Assembly (NCBI GenBank): GCA_903832055.1
Contig: CAILAC010000016.1
Coordinates: forward strand, 496,001 to 560,000
Reading direction: 5' to 3'
Length of the DNA stretch: 64,000 nucleotides
Source of the DNA: an uncultured Acidobacteriota bacterium
GTDB lineage: Bacteria; Acidobacteriota; Terriglobia; Terriglobales; Acidobacteriaceae
The notes beneath the pieces were generated by a model that was not told where the DNA came from, did no database searches, and saw nothing but the letters and a program-made list of their open reading frames with translations. The translations under genes were made by a program, and so were the position numbers. Shown here piece after piece: positions 8,344 through 17,648 of the stretch (positions are counted from its first letter, which is position 1; each line of letters begins with the position of its first letter).

Positions 8344-9354
8344 TCATGAACTCGCCGGGATTGAGGCTATCCGATCTATCACTGAAAGCCTATGCTCAGG
8401 CGACAGGTGACTATAGCGGGCGGACATCGTAATGGTCTTATGTCCAGCAAGTTCCTGAATCTCCTTGATCGAAGCTCCTGCCATGGCAAGCCACGAGCAG
8501 AACGTGTGTCGGTTGCAGTGCCAGACGTAGCCTTCGATCTCCGCGTCCTGCAAGCAGGGCACGAACCAAGAACGGGTGTCGAAGCGCGGACCTTGACGGA
8601 CGAAGACCGGGTCTGCGGGCTTGTGCAGCTTGTGCTTCAAGGTTTGGAACGCCGTGACAGAATCAGCATTGAGATGGACAGTGCGAGCCGAACCGTTTTT
8701 GGTCTTTGTCAGATCGATGGTACGGCGGTCGAGATGGACCTGCCCCCAGGTGAGAGAGTACTGCTCTGACAGCCGCATGCCCGTGCTGACAGAGATGATG
8801 AACTCTGCCAGGTGCTCCGGAAATCGGCGTTCGATGACCTTGTAGAGCTTGTCGTACTCCTCGCGGCTGAGGAAACGGAGGCGCCCGACTCCCTCGCGCC
8901 TATGACGAACCTGCCTGGCAGGATTGATGGTGGTTTTGTTGTTGTGGACGCCCTCTCGATAGCAAAGCGAAATGAATGCCTTATAGCGGTTTGTTGTGGC
9001 GGGAGTCTTGCAATGGGAGCGAAGCCATCTTTCGAGTTCCTGTGGAGTGATCTCTGCGGCTGGTCTTGAGCCGAATGCCTTGCGGACGATCTCAGCCTTG
9101 CTGACATAGCTGCGAACGTCTTTGTGATCGGCCACGTATTCCAGGACATCGTCGATCAGCTCTGAAAAACGCACGACCTTGCTATCTCTAAGCTCGGGCA
9201 GCTTTCTTCCGGCAATTACGTCGGCCTTACGCAGTTGGTACAGCTTGATGGCATCAGACTTCCGACCAACCTTCTCGCGGTGACGCTTGCCGGCGGCGTA
9301 GTAGTTGATCCACCAGATTCCGCTGCCTTCCGGCTTTTGGTAAACTCCGCGCAT
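8344..9354 (-). CDS. Tyrosine recombinase / phage-type integrase
   Basis: 336-residue site-specific recombinase. An N-terminal arm-binding region (GIWWINYYAAGKRHREKVG) precedes a SAM-like core-binding domain, then a catalytic domain with STGMRLSEQYSLTW (first Arg), KTKNGSARTVHL (Lys region), HCNRHTFCSWL (H-x2-R-H), LAGHKTITMSARYSHL (final His/Trp site and the nucleophilic Tyr in ARYSH). All catalytic positions appear intact, so it may be active. ATG 9354 is chosen because GGGAGGG lies just upstream; a frame to 9438 lacks support. Its likely target is the tRNA-Leu at 5946, 2.3 kb away, with only the accessory genes between. Confidence 0.93.
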   Translation of the reverse strand: MRGVYQKPEGSGIWWINYYAAGKRHREKVGRKSDAIKLYQLRKADVIAGRKLPELRDSKVVRFSELIDDVLEYVADHKDVRSYVSKAEIVRKAFGSRPAAEITPQELERWLRSHCKTPATTNRYKAFISLCYREGVHNNKTTINPARQVRHRREGVGRLRFLSREEYDKLYKVIERRFPEHLAEFIISVSTGMRLSEQYSLTWGQVHLDRRTIDLTKTKNGSARTVHLNADSVTAFQTLKHKLHKPADPVFVRQGPRFDTRSWFVPCLQDAEIEGYVWHCNRHTFCSWLAMAGASIKEIQELAGHKTITMSARYSHLSPEHRLSVIDRIASIPASS

Positions 9355-9428
9355 CGTGGGCCCTCCCGTGGTCGTTTTGTCGGACAGAGCAAACAAGTCT
9401 GTCCGCGAAAACAGCCACCACTCCACTC

Positions 9429-9469
9429 TACCATGCAATCATGAACCGCTGTGGCATAATTGCATGGTA
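9429..9469. promoter_or_regulatory. 11-bp inverted repeat at the start of the ATPase gene
   Basis: TACCATGCAAT (9429-9439) and ATTGCATGGTA (9459-9469) are perfect inverted repeats spaced 19 bp. The right arm covers the ATG at 9464 and ends directly before a second ATG at 9470. TGTGGCATAAT just inside the right arm resembles an extended -10 box, so the transcript may be leaderless and start within this arm. It looks like an operator between the divergent integrase and ATPase genes. Confidence 0.5.
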
Positions 9470-10681
9470 ATGATTCCACGTCAGATTCAGTCAAGAGTTG
9501 CGCAGTTGCTGGAGCAGTTTCCCACCGTAGCCCTACTCGGTCCGCGCCAGGTGGGAAAAACTACGCTCGCCCTCTCACTCGCTGACAGCTTGGGCGAGAG
9601 CGCCTTGTACCTTGACTTGGAGCTACCATCCGACCGGGCTAAGCTCTCTGACCCTGAGCTGTACCTCAATCAGCACGAGGATCGGCTTGTCATTTTGGAT
9701 GAAATTCACAGGTTGCCAGGTCTGTTCGAGACGCTACGCAGCTTGATAGACCGGAGGAGACGGAAAGGAAACCGAAGCCGCCACTTTTTGCTACTCGGGT
9801 CGGCGTCCATCGACCTCTTGCACCAATCGGCAGAAACATTGGCAGGACGCATTGCCTATGAAGAATTAGCGCCCTTATCAGTCGCCGAAGTCGCAGGAAC
9901 TGGGTCAAACGCTGCTGACCGTCTTTGGGTGCGCGGCGGCTTCCCGGACAGTTTCCTTGCGGTCAATGAAGAGAATAGTTTCCGTTGGCGGACGGCGTTT
10001 ATCCAGACCTATCTTGAGCGGGATGTGCCCGCGCTTGGTCCACGTATACCTGCAGAGACGCTCCGTCGTTATTGGCAGATGCTCGCGCATAACCAAGGGC
10101 AGATGCTGAACGCCGCACAACTTGCTAGCGGCCTCGGCGTCAGTGGCCACACCGTCGCCCGCTATCTCGACATCATGGTGGACCTGTTGCTTGTGCGCCG
10201 CCTACAGCCTTGGGCCACAAACGCGAAGAAGCGCTTGGTGCGCACACCAAAAGTCTATGTTCGTGATAGCGGCCTGCTTCATGCGCTGTTAGACATTCGC
10301 GATCAGGAGGCACTATTGGGGCATCCGGTTGTCGGCGCAAGTTGGGAAGGGATGCTTATCGAAAACATCCTTGACGCGCTACCCGCAACCGTCAGGCCGA
10401 CCTTTTACCGGAGTGCGGCTGGAGCCGAAATTGATCTCGTAATCGAGTTCAGTGGAAAGGAGCGTTGGGCCGTTGAGATCAAACGGTCGCTCAGCAATCC
10501 GGGGCCGAGCAAAGGTTTCTATATTGGTTGCGAAGACATCAAAGCCACTCGACAGTTCGTCCTCTATCCAGGGACAGAGAGATTCAAATTTGATCCCAAA
10601 ACGGAAGTCATGCCCTTGCAGACGTTCTTGACGGATCTGCTCCTGGAGCGTACCGGCTCGTGCCCTCATCACAAACGCTAG
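9464..10681 (+). CDS. AAA ATPase with DUF4143 C-terminal domain
   Basis: About 405 residues. The N-terminal AAA (AAA_14-type) part has Walker A ALLGPRQVGKTTLAL and Walker B DRLVILDEIHRLPG, followed by the sensor strand HFLLLGSAS. The middle (LAGRIAYEELAPLSVAEV, LERDVPALGPRIP and a winged-helix-like LGVSGHTVARYLDIM) and the C-terminus are typical of the DUF4143 family. The end, AEIDLVIEF then RWAVEIKRS, is a nuclease-like D...ExK arrangement common in that family. Such proteins are frequent on mobile elements; role unknown. Start at 9464 or 9470. The 3' end runs directly into the remains of a phosphoesterase gene, which marks a recombination joint near 10655. Confidence 0.85.
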   Translation: MVMIPRQIQSRVAQLLEQFPTVALLGPRQVGKTTLALSLADSLGESALYLDLELPSDRAKLSDPELYLNQHEDRLVILDEIHRLPGLFETLRSLIDRRRRKGNRSRHFLLLGSASIDLLHQSAETLAGRIAYEELAPLSVAEVAGTGSNAADRLWVRGGFPDSFLAVNEENSFRWRTAFIQTYLERDVPALGPRIPAETLRRYWQMLAHNQGQMLNAAQLASGLGVSGHTVARYLDIMVDLLLVRRLQPWATNAKKRLVRTPKVYVRDSGLLHALLDIRDQEALLGHPVVGASWEGMLIENILDALPATVRPTFYRSAAGAEIDLVIEFSGKERWAVEIKRSLSNPGPSKGFYIGCEDIKATRQFVLYPGTERFKFDPKTEVMPLQTFLTDLLLERTGSCPHHKR

Positions 10682-11075
10682 CTACCTGGAGGACTCGGGC
10701 GTCGAAGTGGAAGGCCTGAAGTTTTGGGGTTCACCAGTGCAGCCGCCGTTCAATAACTGGGCGTTCAACGTACAGCGTGGCCAGCCGATACGCCAGTATT
10801 GGGACAAGATTCCGACGGGGACAGATGTACTGGTGACACACGGACCGCCCTTCGGGATTCTCGATCAATCCCGTCCGATGACCGACCATCTAGGTTGCGA
10901 AGAGTTGGCCGAAGTTGTCGAAAAGATCGCACCCAGGCTCCATCTGTTCGGACATATACATGGCGGTCAGGGGCGTGTGCATGGTAGCAATGGATGTGAA
11001 TTCGTGAATGCTTCTGTGCTCAATGAACATTACATGTTGGTGTCTGAGCCGGAGATCGTGGACCTGGAGATTTGA
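10659..11075 (+). pseudogene. Metallophosphoesterase, 5' end missing
   Basis: C-terminal part of a calcineurin-like phosphoesterase. Readable homology starts near 10659 (ALITNASYLEDSGVEVEG), inside the last codons of the ATPase gene in another frame, and continues through KFWGSPVQPPFNNWAF, DVLVTHGPPFGILD and LHLFGHIHGGQG to the stop. The last two blocks carry the C-terminal metal ligands (THGP, GHIHG). The N-terminal metal motifs DxH, GD and GNHD are absent because the gene is cut off at the junction. A GTG at 10707 could start a 122-residue remnant, but it could not form a complete active site. Not found elsewhere in the window. Confidence 0.8.
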
Positions 11076-11115
11076 TTTAGGGTGAGTCACACCCACAGTT
11101 GTCAGAGGTGATTGA

Positions 11116-11907
11116 TTGGACGCTCCATTGGCATTCGAACGGTACGTCGGAGTGGACTACTCCGGTGCGGAAACCCCTGTGGCGAGCCTCAAAGGTTTGC
11201 GCGTTTATGTTGCGGAGAGGGACACTCCGCCGGTAGAAGTCCAACCTCCAGCAAGTGCGAAGAAGTATTGGACACGACGTGGGATCGCGGAATGGTTAGT
11301 GGAAGTGCTGTTCGAAGAGACGCCGACCCTTGTCGGTATCGACCACGGCTTTTCCTTCCCTCACAGGTACTTTACAGAGCACGGTTTGCCGCTCGATTGG
11401 AGAGCATTTCTCGAGGACTTTCAACGTCACTGGCCGACAGATGAGGACCATACATACGTCGACTTTGTTCGCGAGGGAGCCTGCGGCAATGCGACCGCGC
11501 GATCCGGCAATGCGAGATGGAGACGTGTGACCGAAATCCGCGCTCGGGGTGCAAAGTCGGTCTTTCATTTTGACGTGCAGGGGTCAGTTGCGAAGTCTAC
11601 TCACAGCGGTCTCCCTTGGCTGCGGTATATCGATTTGAAGGCAGCCGGTCGTATTCACTTCTGGCCCTTCGATGGATGGCAGTTGCCAGTTGGGAAGTCG
11701 GTTGTGGCGGAGGTGTATCCAGCGCTTTGGAGTCGGAGCTCTGCCCAGGGGAGCCGCGACAGTCATCAGCACGACGCCTACTCCATCGCAGCATGGATGA
11801 GACAGGCAGACAGCAGCGGCTCGCTAGCGATCTTTGCCAGTCCGCCCCTTTCTGAAGCAGACCGAGTGTCTGCTCAGATCGAGGGGTGGATTCTTGGCGT
11901 CATGTGA
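11116..11907 (+). CDS. DUF429-like predicted RNase H-fold protein
   Basis: 263 residues starting at TTG 11116 behind AGAGGTG. Four acidic positions fit the DUF429 / predicted RNase H-like nuclease pattern: VGVDYSGAE (D14), LVGIDHGFSFP (D76), VVAEVYPALW (E199) and HQHDAYSIAAWM (D220). Members of this group are uncharacterised but keep RNase H-like carboxylates. No signal or membrane segment. It stands alone after the broken phosphoesterase; neighbours on both sides are accessory genes, so it may belong to the integrated block. Fold inferred by pattern only. Confidence 0.6.
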   Translation: MDAPLAFERYVGVDYSGAETPVASLKGLRVYVAERDTPPVEVQPPASAKKYWTRRGIAEWLVEVLFEETPTLVGIDHGFSFPHRYFTEHGLPLDWRAFLEDFQRHWPTDEDHTYVDFVREGACGNATARSGNARWRRVTEIRARGAKSVFHFDVQGSVAKSTHSGLPWLRYIDLKAAGRIHFWPFDGWQLPVGKSVVAEVYPALWSRSSAQGSRDSHQHDAYSIAAWMRQADSSGSLAIFASPPLSEADRVSAQIEGWILGVM

Positions 11908-12387
11908 CTAATCCTCCACGCACAATATCGGCGCAAGCTTCTTCCGTGTGCGTCGTCTGCTTCCGTCTAGCCAAAAACGAAGGGCACGCTGCTTTGCAGC
12001 GGGTTATAAGCTGACACGTCATCCCCACTAGGGAACTGTGAAGCTACCCAAAGTTCACGACTGATAACGTGTTTGCTTTCAGTAGCTTGTGTATTGGCGT
12101 TTCCGACTGTAAACGCCGATAAAATGGATACCTCCCGTATCAGCGGCGGTGGTTTGCAGAAACCTGTAACGCCGTGGAGGCATCCAAACGCTTCAAGGGA
12201 CTACCTGTTCCAGGTGGCATATCGATGTCCTCCGTTAACGACAAGCCGCAAGAAGCTGCTTCGCCGTCGGCGTCGACCGTCTCAGGAAATGAGACCTCCC
12301 GCGCAAGATCCATTGCCACGCGCCTTGCCTCCAACATGTCGGTCGTTGAGCGAACTTAAAATACCAGATCCAGGGGGCGCAAAGGAA
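11908..12387. other. 480 bp without a supported gene
   Basis: Two short hairpins occur: CGCTGC-TTT-GCAGCG at 11987-12001 and GGCGTTT-N8-AAACGCC at 12096-12117. Neither has a T tract. An open frame from 12073 runs on antisense into the GH31 gene and is Arg/Pro-rich without motifs; it is not accepted as a gene. The stretch separates the accessory block from the glycoside hydrolase genes. Confidence 0.5.
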
Positions 12388-14808
12388 TTACGGGGCTGCT
12401 CTCGTGTGCTCGCGCACCACGGTTACGACAGGCTTGTCTGGCCCACGCCATGCCGGGGTGTCTTCGTGATTCAGCCGTTGGGTTTTGTCGTTCCACGTCA
12501 GCTTCGTAATTGATCCCGCGCCCTTTTCGTATCCATAGGTTGTGCCATCATCCTGAAACAGAGTAAAGCTGGCATCCGCTCCGGGATATATCCGCACGGC
12601 TGCAATCTTCTGCGCCTGGTCGGTGCTGCCGATCTCAGACCCAACAGGCACGATGCTTCCCGCTCTCACAAATAGTGGCAACGTGTCGATGGGTGCATCC
12701 ACCTCAATGGCCTGTCCACCGTGCAGCCGCTCGTTGGTCCAGTAGTTGTACCAGTCGCAGCCTGCGGGCAAATAAACGGTGCGGGATGTGGCGCCCTGAT
12801 CAACTACCGGAGCTACCAGGAATGCGGGTCCGTACATATATTCATCCGGGATATCGGCGGCCTTAGGATCTGAAGGGAAATCCATGAACAACGCCCTCAT
12901 ATAGGGAGCACCAGTAAGGTAGGTGCGATAGGCAACCGAGTAGGTGTACGGCTGAAGCTGGTAGCGCAGCTTTAGATACTTCGTGAGAATCGGTTCGGCT
13001 TGCTTACCGTAAGACCATACTTCGTTGTGATTTCTCTCTCCATGCGTGCGCATCACTGGTTGGAAGGCGCCCCATTCGAACCATCGGACAAACAGCTCGG
13101 GGTAATCCTCATAGTTGCCAATGGTGTCACGGACATCGGATCCATCTATGAGTGGCTTATGTTCGGCGTGGTAGTCAGACGGAACCGATGGCGAGAAGAA
13201 CCCTGCGATATCAGTGTCCCAGTAGGGCAGGCCGGTGGCGGTGAAATTCAACCCGGCAGGGACAGAGCGCTTGAGCATATCCCAAGTCGAGACGATATCG
13301 CTCGACCAAAAGACCGTGCCATTGCGCTGTGCCCCCAGATAAGCTGCACGGGCAAGTATCATCACCCGACGGGTGTCTCCAAAGTCGCGCCGAAAGCCCT
13401 CATACACCGAGGCAGTGTGAAACAGCGGATACACATTGTAGTAGCGCGTCCCCGAACCGATTGAGAACCTATCGTTGGCCGGATCTACGTCCGGTTCCGT
13501 CTCATCCAGCCAAATGTAATCGAAACCATACGGCTTCACATAACGATCACGTATCTTCTCCCAGAACCACTTCGCTGCCTCTGGGTTTGTGGTGTCGAGA
13601 TTGGGTCCGATGTTCTTTCTGTAGCCACCAGAGTCCGGGGCTCCGCTCCGATCGAGAATCAACCAGCCTTTGCTGAGTAGCTCGTCGTAGAACTGCGTTC
13701 CGGCTGCAAAGTGCGGCCAGACGCTCAACATCGTCTTCACGCCCATCGAGTGCAGTTCACGATTCATCGCAGCTGGGTCTGGCCACCGCTTCGGATCGAG
13801 ATCAAGTTCGCCCTGTTTGGTCATGTTGAGGAAGTCCACCACGATCACGTCCAGCGGCAGCTTCTTCTGGCGATATTCCCCGGCCACATCGAGAATCTGA
13901 TCCTGAGTCGGATAGATTGCCTTGCTCTGGATGTATCCATAAGCCGCCTTTGGCAGCATTTGTGTCACGCCGGTAAGCAAGCGGTAACCCTCATAGATTT
14001 CGTCGCTGGACTCTCCGGCGATGACGAAATACGAGAGACGATCTCCTACCTCCGACGACCACGTATTGCGCCCATTGAACCCCAGATTGATCGTCGTTTT
14101 CGATGGGTTATCCCACACTAAGCCGTAGCCACGGCTTGACACCATGAACGGTACACAAACGTTTTCGCCCCCCAGTGCGCCGTAGTCGTGCCAGCAGCGA
14201 ATCTCATGATCCCGGAGGTCCATCCAGCCTTCTTGCTGTTGTCCCAATCCGTAGTAATGTTCGCCCTGCGGTGAATCGAATGCAGCCGTAATCTTGTAGC
14301 CCTTCGCCCCCGCATCAGCTGCTGCCACCTCGGCACTTTCTGGCAACATCGCCCAACTGCGCATGTGGAGCAGCATCTTGCCGTCGGTCGTGGTCACCCG
14401 TATGGCATCATTGTGAGGTCCGTGCCCACCCCCGCCCCCGAAGTAAGGATCGCGCAGCTGCAGATTCAACGCATCGAGCGGCATCGGCTGCGGTAGTTTC
14501 TCCTTTGCAAGGTTCTCTGGCGACACGCGCACAACCATCCGAGCCGAGCGAAATACTTCGACGCCTTCTGAATCACGCTCGTGTGTCCATCCCTGCGCCG
14601 ATGGCTGAGCTACGAACCCGTAGCCAGGGAGGCCAGCGGCTGCGGCCTTATCGGTGCTCATCGTCACGCGGACGATATTTGGGGCGTACGGCTCAAGGGA
14701 AATCACCCGGCCATCCCGCTCCAACACCAGCGGACCGCTCTGGGCCATGGCTATCGTTCCCAGTGACACAGCCACTAAGAGAACCTGTACCAACCTCCGC
14801 ACAGGCAT
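12388..14808 (-). CDS. Secreted GH31 glycosidase (alpha-xylosidase/alpha-glucosidase type)
   Basis: 806 residues with a signal peptide (MPVRRLVQVLLVAVSLGTIA, cleavage after AMAQ). The ATG at 14808 has GAGGTG five bases upstream; the longer frame to 15048 is not used. The GH31 TIM barrel shows the nucleophile in IWLDETEPD (D435) and the acid/base in FWSSDIVSTWD (D504), with TGLPYWDTDIAGFF after it; a beta-sandwich (LFVRAGSIVPVG) and C-terminal domain follow. The WLDETEPD form is common in alpha-xylosidase-like members, so xyloglucan or isoprimeverose side chains are a reasonable substrate guess. The alpha-L-fucosidase gene upstream on the same strand supports a hemicellulose role. Confidence 0.93.
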   Translation of the reverse strand: MPVRRLVQVLLVAVSLGTIAMAQSGPLVLERDGRVISLEPYAPNIVRVTMSTDKAAAAGLPGYGFVAQPSAQGWTHERDSEGVEVFRSARMVVRVSPENLAKEKLPQPMPLDALNLQLRDPYFGGGGGHGPHNDAIRVTTTDGKMLLHMRSWAMLPESAEVAAADAGAKGYKITAAFDSPQGEHYYGLGQQQEGWMDLRDHEIRCWHDYGALGGENVCVPFMVSSRGYGLVWDNPSKTTINLGFNGRNTWSSEVGDRLSYFVIAGESSDEIYEGYRLLTGVTQMLPKAAYGYIQSKAIYPTQDQILDVAGEYRQKKLPLDVIVVDFLNMTKQGELDLDPKRWPDPAAMNRELHSMGVKTMLSVWPHFAAGTQFYDELLSKGWLILDRSGAPDSGGYRKNIGPNLDTTNPEAAKWFWEKIRDRYVKPYGFDYIWLDETEPDVDPANDRFSIGSGTRYYNVYPLFHTASVYEGFRRDFGDTRRVMILARAAYLGAQRNGTVFWSSDIVSTWDMLKRSVPAGLNFTATGLPYWDTDIAGFFSPSVPSDYHAEHKPLIDGSDVRDTIGNYEDYPELFVRWFEWGAFQPVMRTHGERNHNEVWSYGKQAEPILTKYLKLRYQLQPYTYSVAYRTYLTGAPYMRALFMDFPSDPKAADIPDEYMYGPAFLVAPVVDQGATSRTVYLPAGCDWYNYWTNERLHGGQAIEVDAPIDTLPLFVRAGSIVPVGSEIGSTDQAQKIAAVRIYPGADASFTLFQDDGTTYGYEKGAGSITKLTWNDKTQRLNHEDTPAWRGPDKPVVTVVREHTRAAP

Positions 14809-15231
14809 CTTGCACCTCAAATAACGACCTATCAATGAATCCATTTCATGCCCTTTCGTTTCGTTCCAGGCGGCCATGAGCGCCCTCGGAGTTTCAGGAT
14901 TTCGGTGCTTGACCCTTTTCTTATTGAACTTCCAATAGTAGAAGTCAAGGAGTTGTCCCGTAGCGTCGCCTCGAAACTGGCACCGAACTCCACGCTGCGT
15001 AGCTTTATTAAGTCTCCGCGTGAATGGCAGATAAAACGCTCCAAACAAGAATTTACCTGGTCCCGGCCTTTTAATGTACGGCTGAGAATGCGCGGCGACC
15101 GTGATAAGCGCGACAGCCTGGGCGCTACAACGAGGAGCGACGAAGGCGAGCCGCCCCGCTGCGGCGATGGCTTGCCGCAGCTTCCACGGGACGGTTCGAA
15201 CCTTGAGGAGGTGACGAGTTGGCCTGGCGCA
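14809..15231. other. 423 bp between GH29 and GH31 genes
   Basis: Both flanking genes are on the minus strand. No convincing small gene, RNA or strong terminator is visible. It contains the GH31 ribosome site (GAGGTG complement near 14814) and presumably its promoter. Confidence 0.4.
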
Positions 15232-16836
15232 TCAGACGATCTTCAGAGTGACGGCATATTCGCAGGGCTTCTGCTCAGGGAAAAGAACGGTGAGGCCCTG
15301 TTCATCCTGCGTCCAGGCCAGCTTGCCGCCGTAGCCCAGCAACTCCACGTGGGAGATCCTGGGCGGCGAAAGCGGGCTGACTGTCGACAGCGGACGAATC
15401 AGGGTGAGCTTTTCCGGCCAACCCATGATGAACGCATACAAGGTGTTGCCCTTGGTCGTGAACCGGACCTCTTCCGCATCAAGCTCTTTACGCGATGCCT
15501 CGTTGAAGCGCGTTCCACCAGCGAGGGGCTGGGCCGTCGCGATGGGACCGTCGCCGAAGATTTTCCAGGGACGCGTTCCGTGAATGCCTTCGCTGTTGAT
15601 GGCCATCCACTTCGTGATCTCCTCGAGCACCCGCATCTCCTCGTAATCCAACTCTCCGCTATTCGGCAGCGGGAAGTTCAGCAGGAGATTGCCGTTGCGG
15701 CTCACAATATCTACCAGCAGGTCTATCACGTACTTGGGCGTCTTATAGGTAACCATCCTGTTGTAGTGCCAGTCCCCGATACAGGTATCTGTCTGCCATG
15801 GGTTCGCCGAGATTCCGCTGGCTACGCCTCGCTCCCAGTCCAGCACACAGGTTCCCGCCTCGCAGTCCGTGGGCAGCTTGCTGAAGTACAAAGCCTCGGT
15901 GTGCCCGCCGTTCTTTTGGGCGTTCAGGTTATACAGGTTCGCGACAATGGCGAGGCCATACTGCTCGAAGAAGATGTCCCCATCGCTGTACATGAGATCC
16001 GGCTGATACTTGTCTATGAGGTCCTTGATGCGCTTGAAGTAATGCTGCTTCCACACTTCGGGCGCCTGGCGATCATTGATTCGCTGGCCATACGGGTAGT
16101 TCGCCGGCAGACTGTGATACATGTCGGCAAAAGCTGGATCGTTACCGTCATACCGCACTCCAGCGAGCGGCCCGGTGGTATCACTCATGTGTGACGTGGA
16201 AAACCAATGGTAGCTGGGCGCAAGGTGCTCGCTGACCGCAAAACGCAGGCCATGCTTGTCGGCGGCCTTTTTGAACTCACCCACGATGTCGCGCCTGGGT
16301 CCGGTCGCCACCGCGTTCCAGCGCGGCTGGTGCGCCGAGTTCCAAAGGTCAAAGTTGTCATGATGCACGGCCATGCTGCAGAAATACTTCGCACCGGCCT
16401 TTTTGTAGAGCGAGAGCAGGTGGTCCGGATCGAAACGGTCAGCCTTCCAAAGCGGGGCGATGTCTTTGTATCCGACCTTAGAGGGATGCCCATAGGTCTT
16501 CACGTGATACTCGTACTGTTTGCTGCCCTGCACGTACATGTTGCGGGCATACCAGTCGCCGCACTCCACACTGGACTGCGGGCCCCAATGCGCCCAGATA
16601 CCGAACTTTGCGTCGCGAAACCATTCCGGCACCTGCCACTGTCGCAGCGACTCGCGCGTGGCCTTGAAAGGGCCGGGCGCTACGGGCAGTTCGAGGACCG
16701 GGTAAGCGCCAACAGCCGGGGCCTCTTGCGTAGGTGGCCATGCCAGCAAATCGTTTGCCCAGGCCCGTCCGGCGCCAAGCATTGTGGGTGCAACTGAGAG
16801 CATTGCGAGGGCTTTCCGCCGGGTAACGCTTTTCAC
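15232..16836 (-). CDS. GH29 alpha-L-fucosidase, Tat-exported
   Basis: 534 residues from GTG 16836, which has GGAGGAG about eight bases upstream. The N-terminus VTRRKALAMLSVAPTMLGAG is a Tat-like RR signal ending at AWA. The catalytic domain has the GH29 blocks WFRDAKFGIWAHWGPQS, AGAKYFCSMAVHHDNFDLW and PDLMYSDGDIFFEQYG (candidate nucleophile Asp in MYSDG), then LLVDIVSRNGNLLLNFPL and EGIHGTRPW. A C-terminal beta domain completes it. It would release terminal L-fucose from glycans such as fucosylated xyloglucan. Gene order and strand suggest co-function with the GH31 gene, although a 423-bp gap argues for separate promoters. Confidence 0.94.
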   Translation of the reverse strand: MKSVTRRKALAMLSVAPTMLGAGRAWANDLLAWPPTQEAPAVGAYPVLELPVAPGPFKATRESLRQWQVPEWFRDAKFGIWAHWGPQSSVECGDWYARNMYVQGSKQYEYHVKTYGHPSKVGYKDIAPLWKADRFDPDHLLSLYKKAGAKYFCSMAVHHDNFDLWNSAHQPRWNAVATGPRRDIVGEFKKAADKHGLRFAVSEHLAPSYHWFSTSHMSDTTGPLAGVRYDGNDPAFADMYHSLPANYPYGQRINDRQAPEVWKQHYFKRIKDLIDKYQPDLMYSDGDIFFEQYGLAIVANLYNLNAQKNGGHTEALYFSKLPTDCEAGTCVLDWERGVASGISANPWQTDTCIGDWHYNRMVTYKTPKYVIDLLVDIVSRNGNLLLNFPLPNSGELDYEEMRVLEEITKWMAINSEGIHGTRPWKIFGDGPIATAQPLAGGTRFNEASRKELDAEEVRFTTKGNTLYAFIMGWPEKLTLIRPLSTVSPLSPPRISHVELLGYGGKLAWTQDEQGLTVLFPEQKPCEYAVTLKIV

Positions 16837-17648
16837 TCGTAACTCCTCCGTGCGCTTACCTGCCAACCGAGCGGAAAGGAAGGTGCGAGGGTCTCCTCCA
16901 GCACGGAGGGCTCTGCACACTTCAAACCCCTTGCGCGTCAGCGCTACGGATGATGGTAAACGATGACTGCAAGGTCGCGTATTTTCCACTTCCAAGGCAA
17001 TTCCGCTCTCTTTTCACGCCGACGGGGTGCTGCCTTACCGCAAATGCGGCCTGCCTTGGCCCTCCTGTGGGGAAACGAGATCGTCGATCGTCGCGGGATA
17101 GCATTGCCCGCGCCATCGGTGTCCGCTCATGCTCCGGGGCGGCTCAATCGTCCGAGTAGTGAACGTCGAGGAGCCTGCGGCTTGTTTAGAATCACTATGC
17201 ATTGCCTGCGATCCACATTTTGGATTCTTCTTCACGCATCAAGACCGGGTCTTGAAACGAAGAGTTATTTCAAAGAACGTTCCAGAAGAGAGCACTCTCA
17301 GAAATTCCGATCAGCTGTCATGCTTCTCATATGCGGAAACCGGCTCGTCTTTACCACTACCGATTGGCGAGAACAGTCTGAAACGCTCATCCGGCGTTGC
17401 TTCAGCGAAGTGTATTGGATTGGTACCCGAAACGCAGTTCTCAGAGGTAATCGGTCTTCATTTCTCGGCTTGATTTGAGAACTAGCCTAAACGTGTCAAC
17501 TGAAAGCAACCTGCGCAGAAAAGCTAATGAACGAAGGGCGTTACTGAAGAGCTGGGTAAGTCCGGCAAAGCAGCGAAAGATTGGCAGCACCAAATCTCGG
17601 TATTGTTTCTGAGATTCGATGAACGCCGTGACTTCAGGACGGACAAGG
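16837..17648. other. 812 bp without a supported gene
   Basis: Several overlapping frames of 65-170 codons exist (for example 17129-17473 on the plus strand, 17441-17728 on the minus strand), but none has a recognisable motif, a good ribosome site or family-like composition. The stretch may hold gene remains between the fucosidase and DJ-1 genes. Nothing firm is seen. Confidence 0.4.

Noticed and set aside
11987-12001. CGCTGC-TTT-GCAGCG hairpin as a terminator
   Set aside because: Only six base pairs with no T tract; too weak to support.
12073-12513. 146-codon plus-strand frame next to the GH31 gene
   Set aside because: Arg/Pro-rich, no ribosome site, and its end runs antisense into GH31 coding sequence.
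14809-15048. N-terminal extension of the GH31 gene
   Set aside because: The ATG at 14808 has a strong GAGGTG site and starts a proper signal peptide; the extension would bury it.
17129-17473. Possible 114-residue gene in the 812-bp gap
   Set aside because: No recognisable domain, alternative overlapping frames of similar length, and no good ribosome site.
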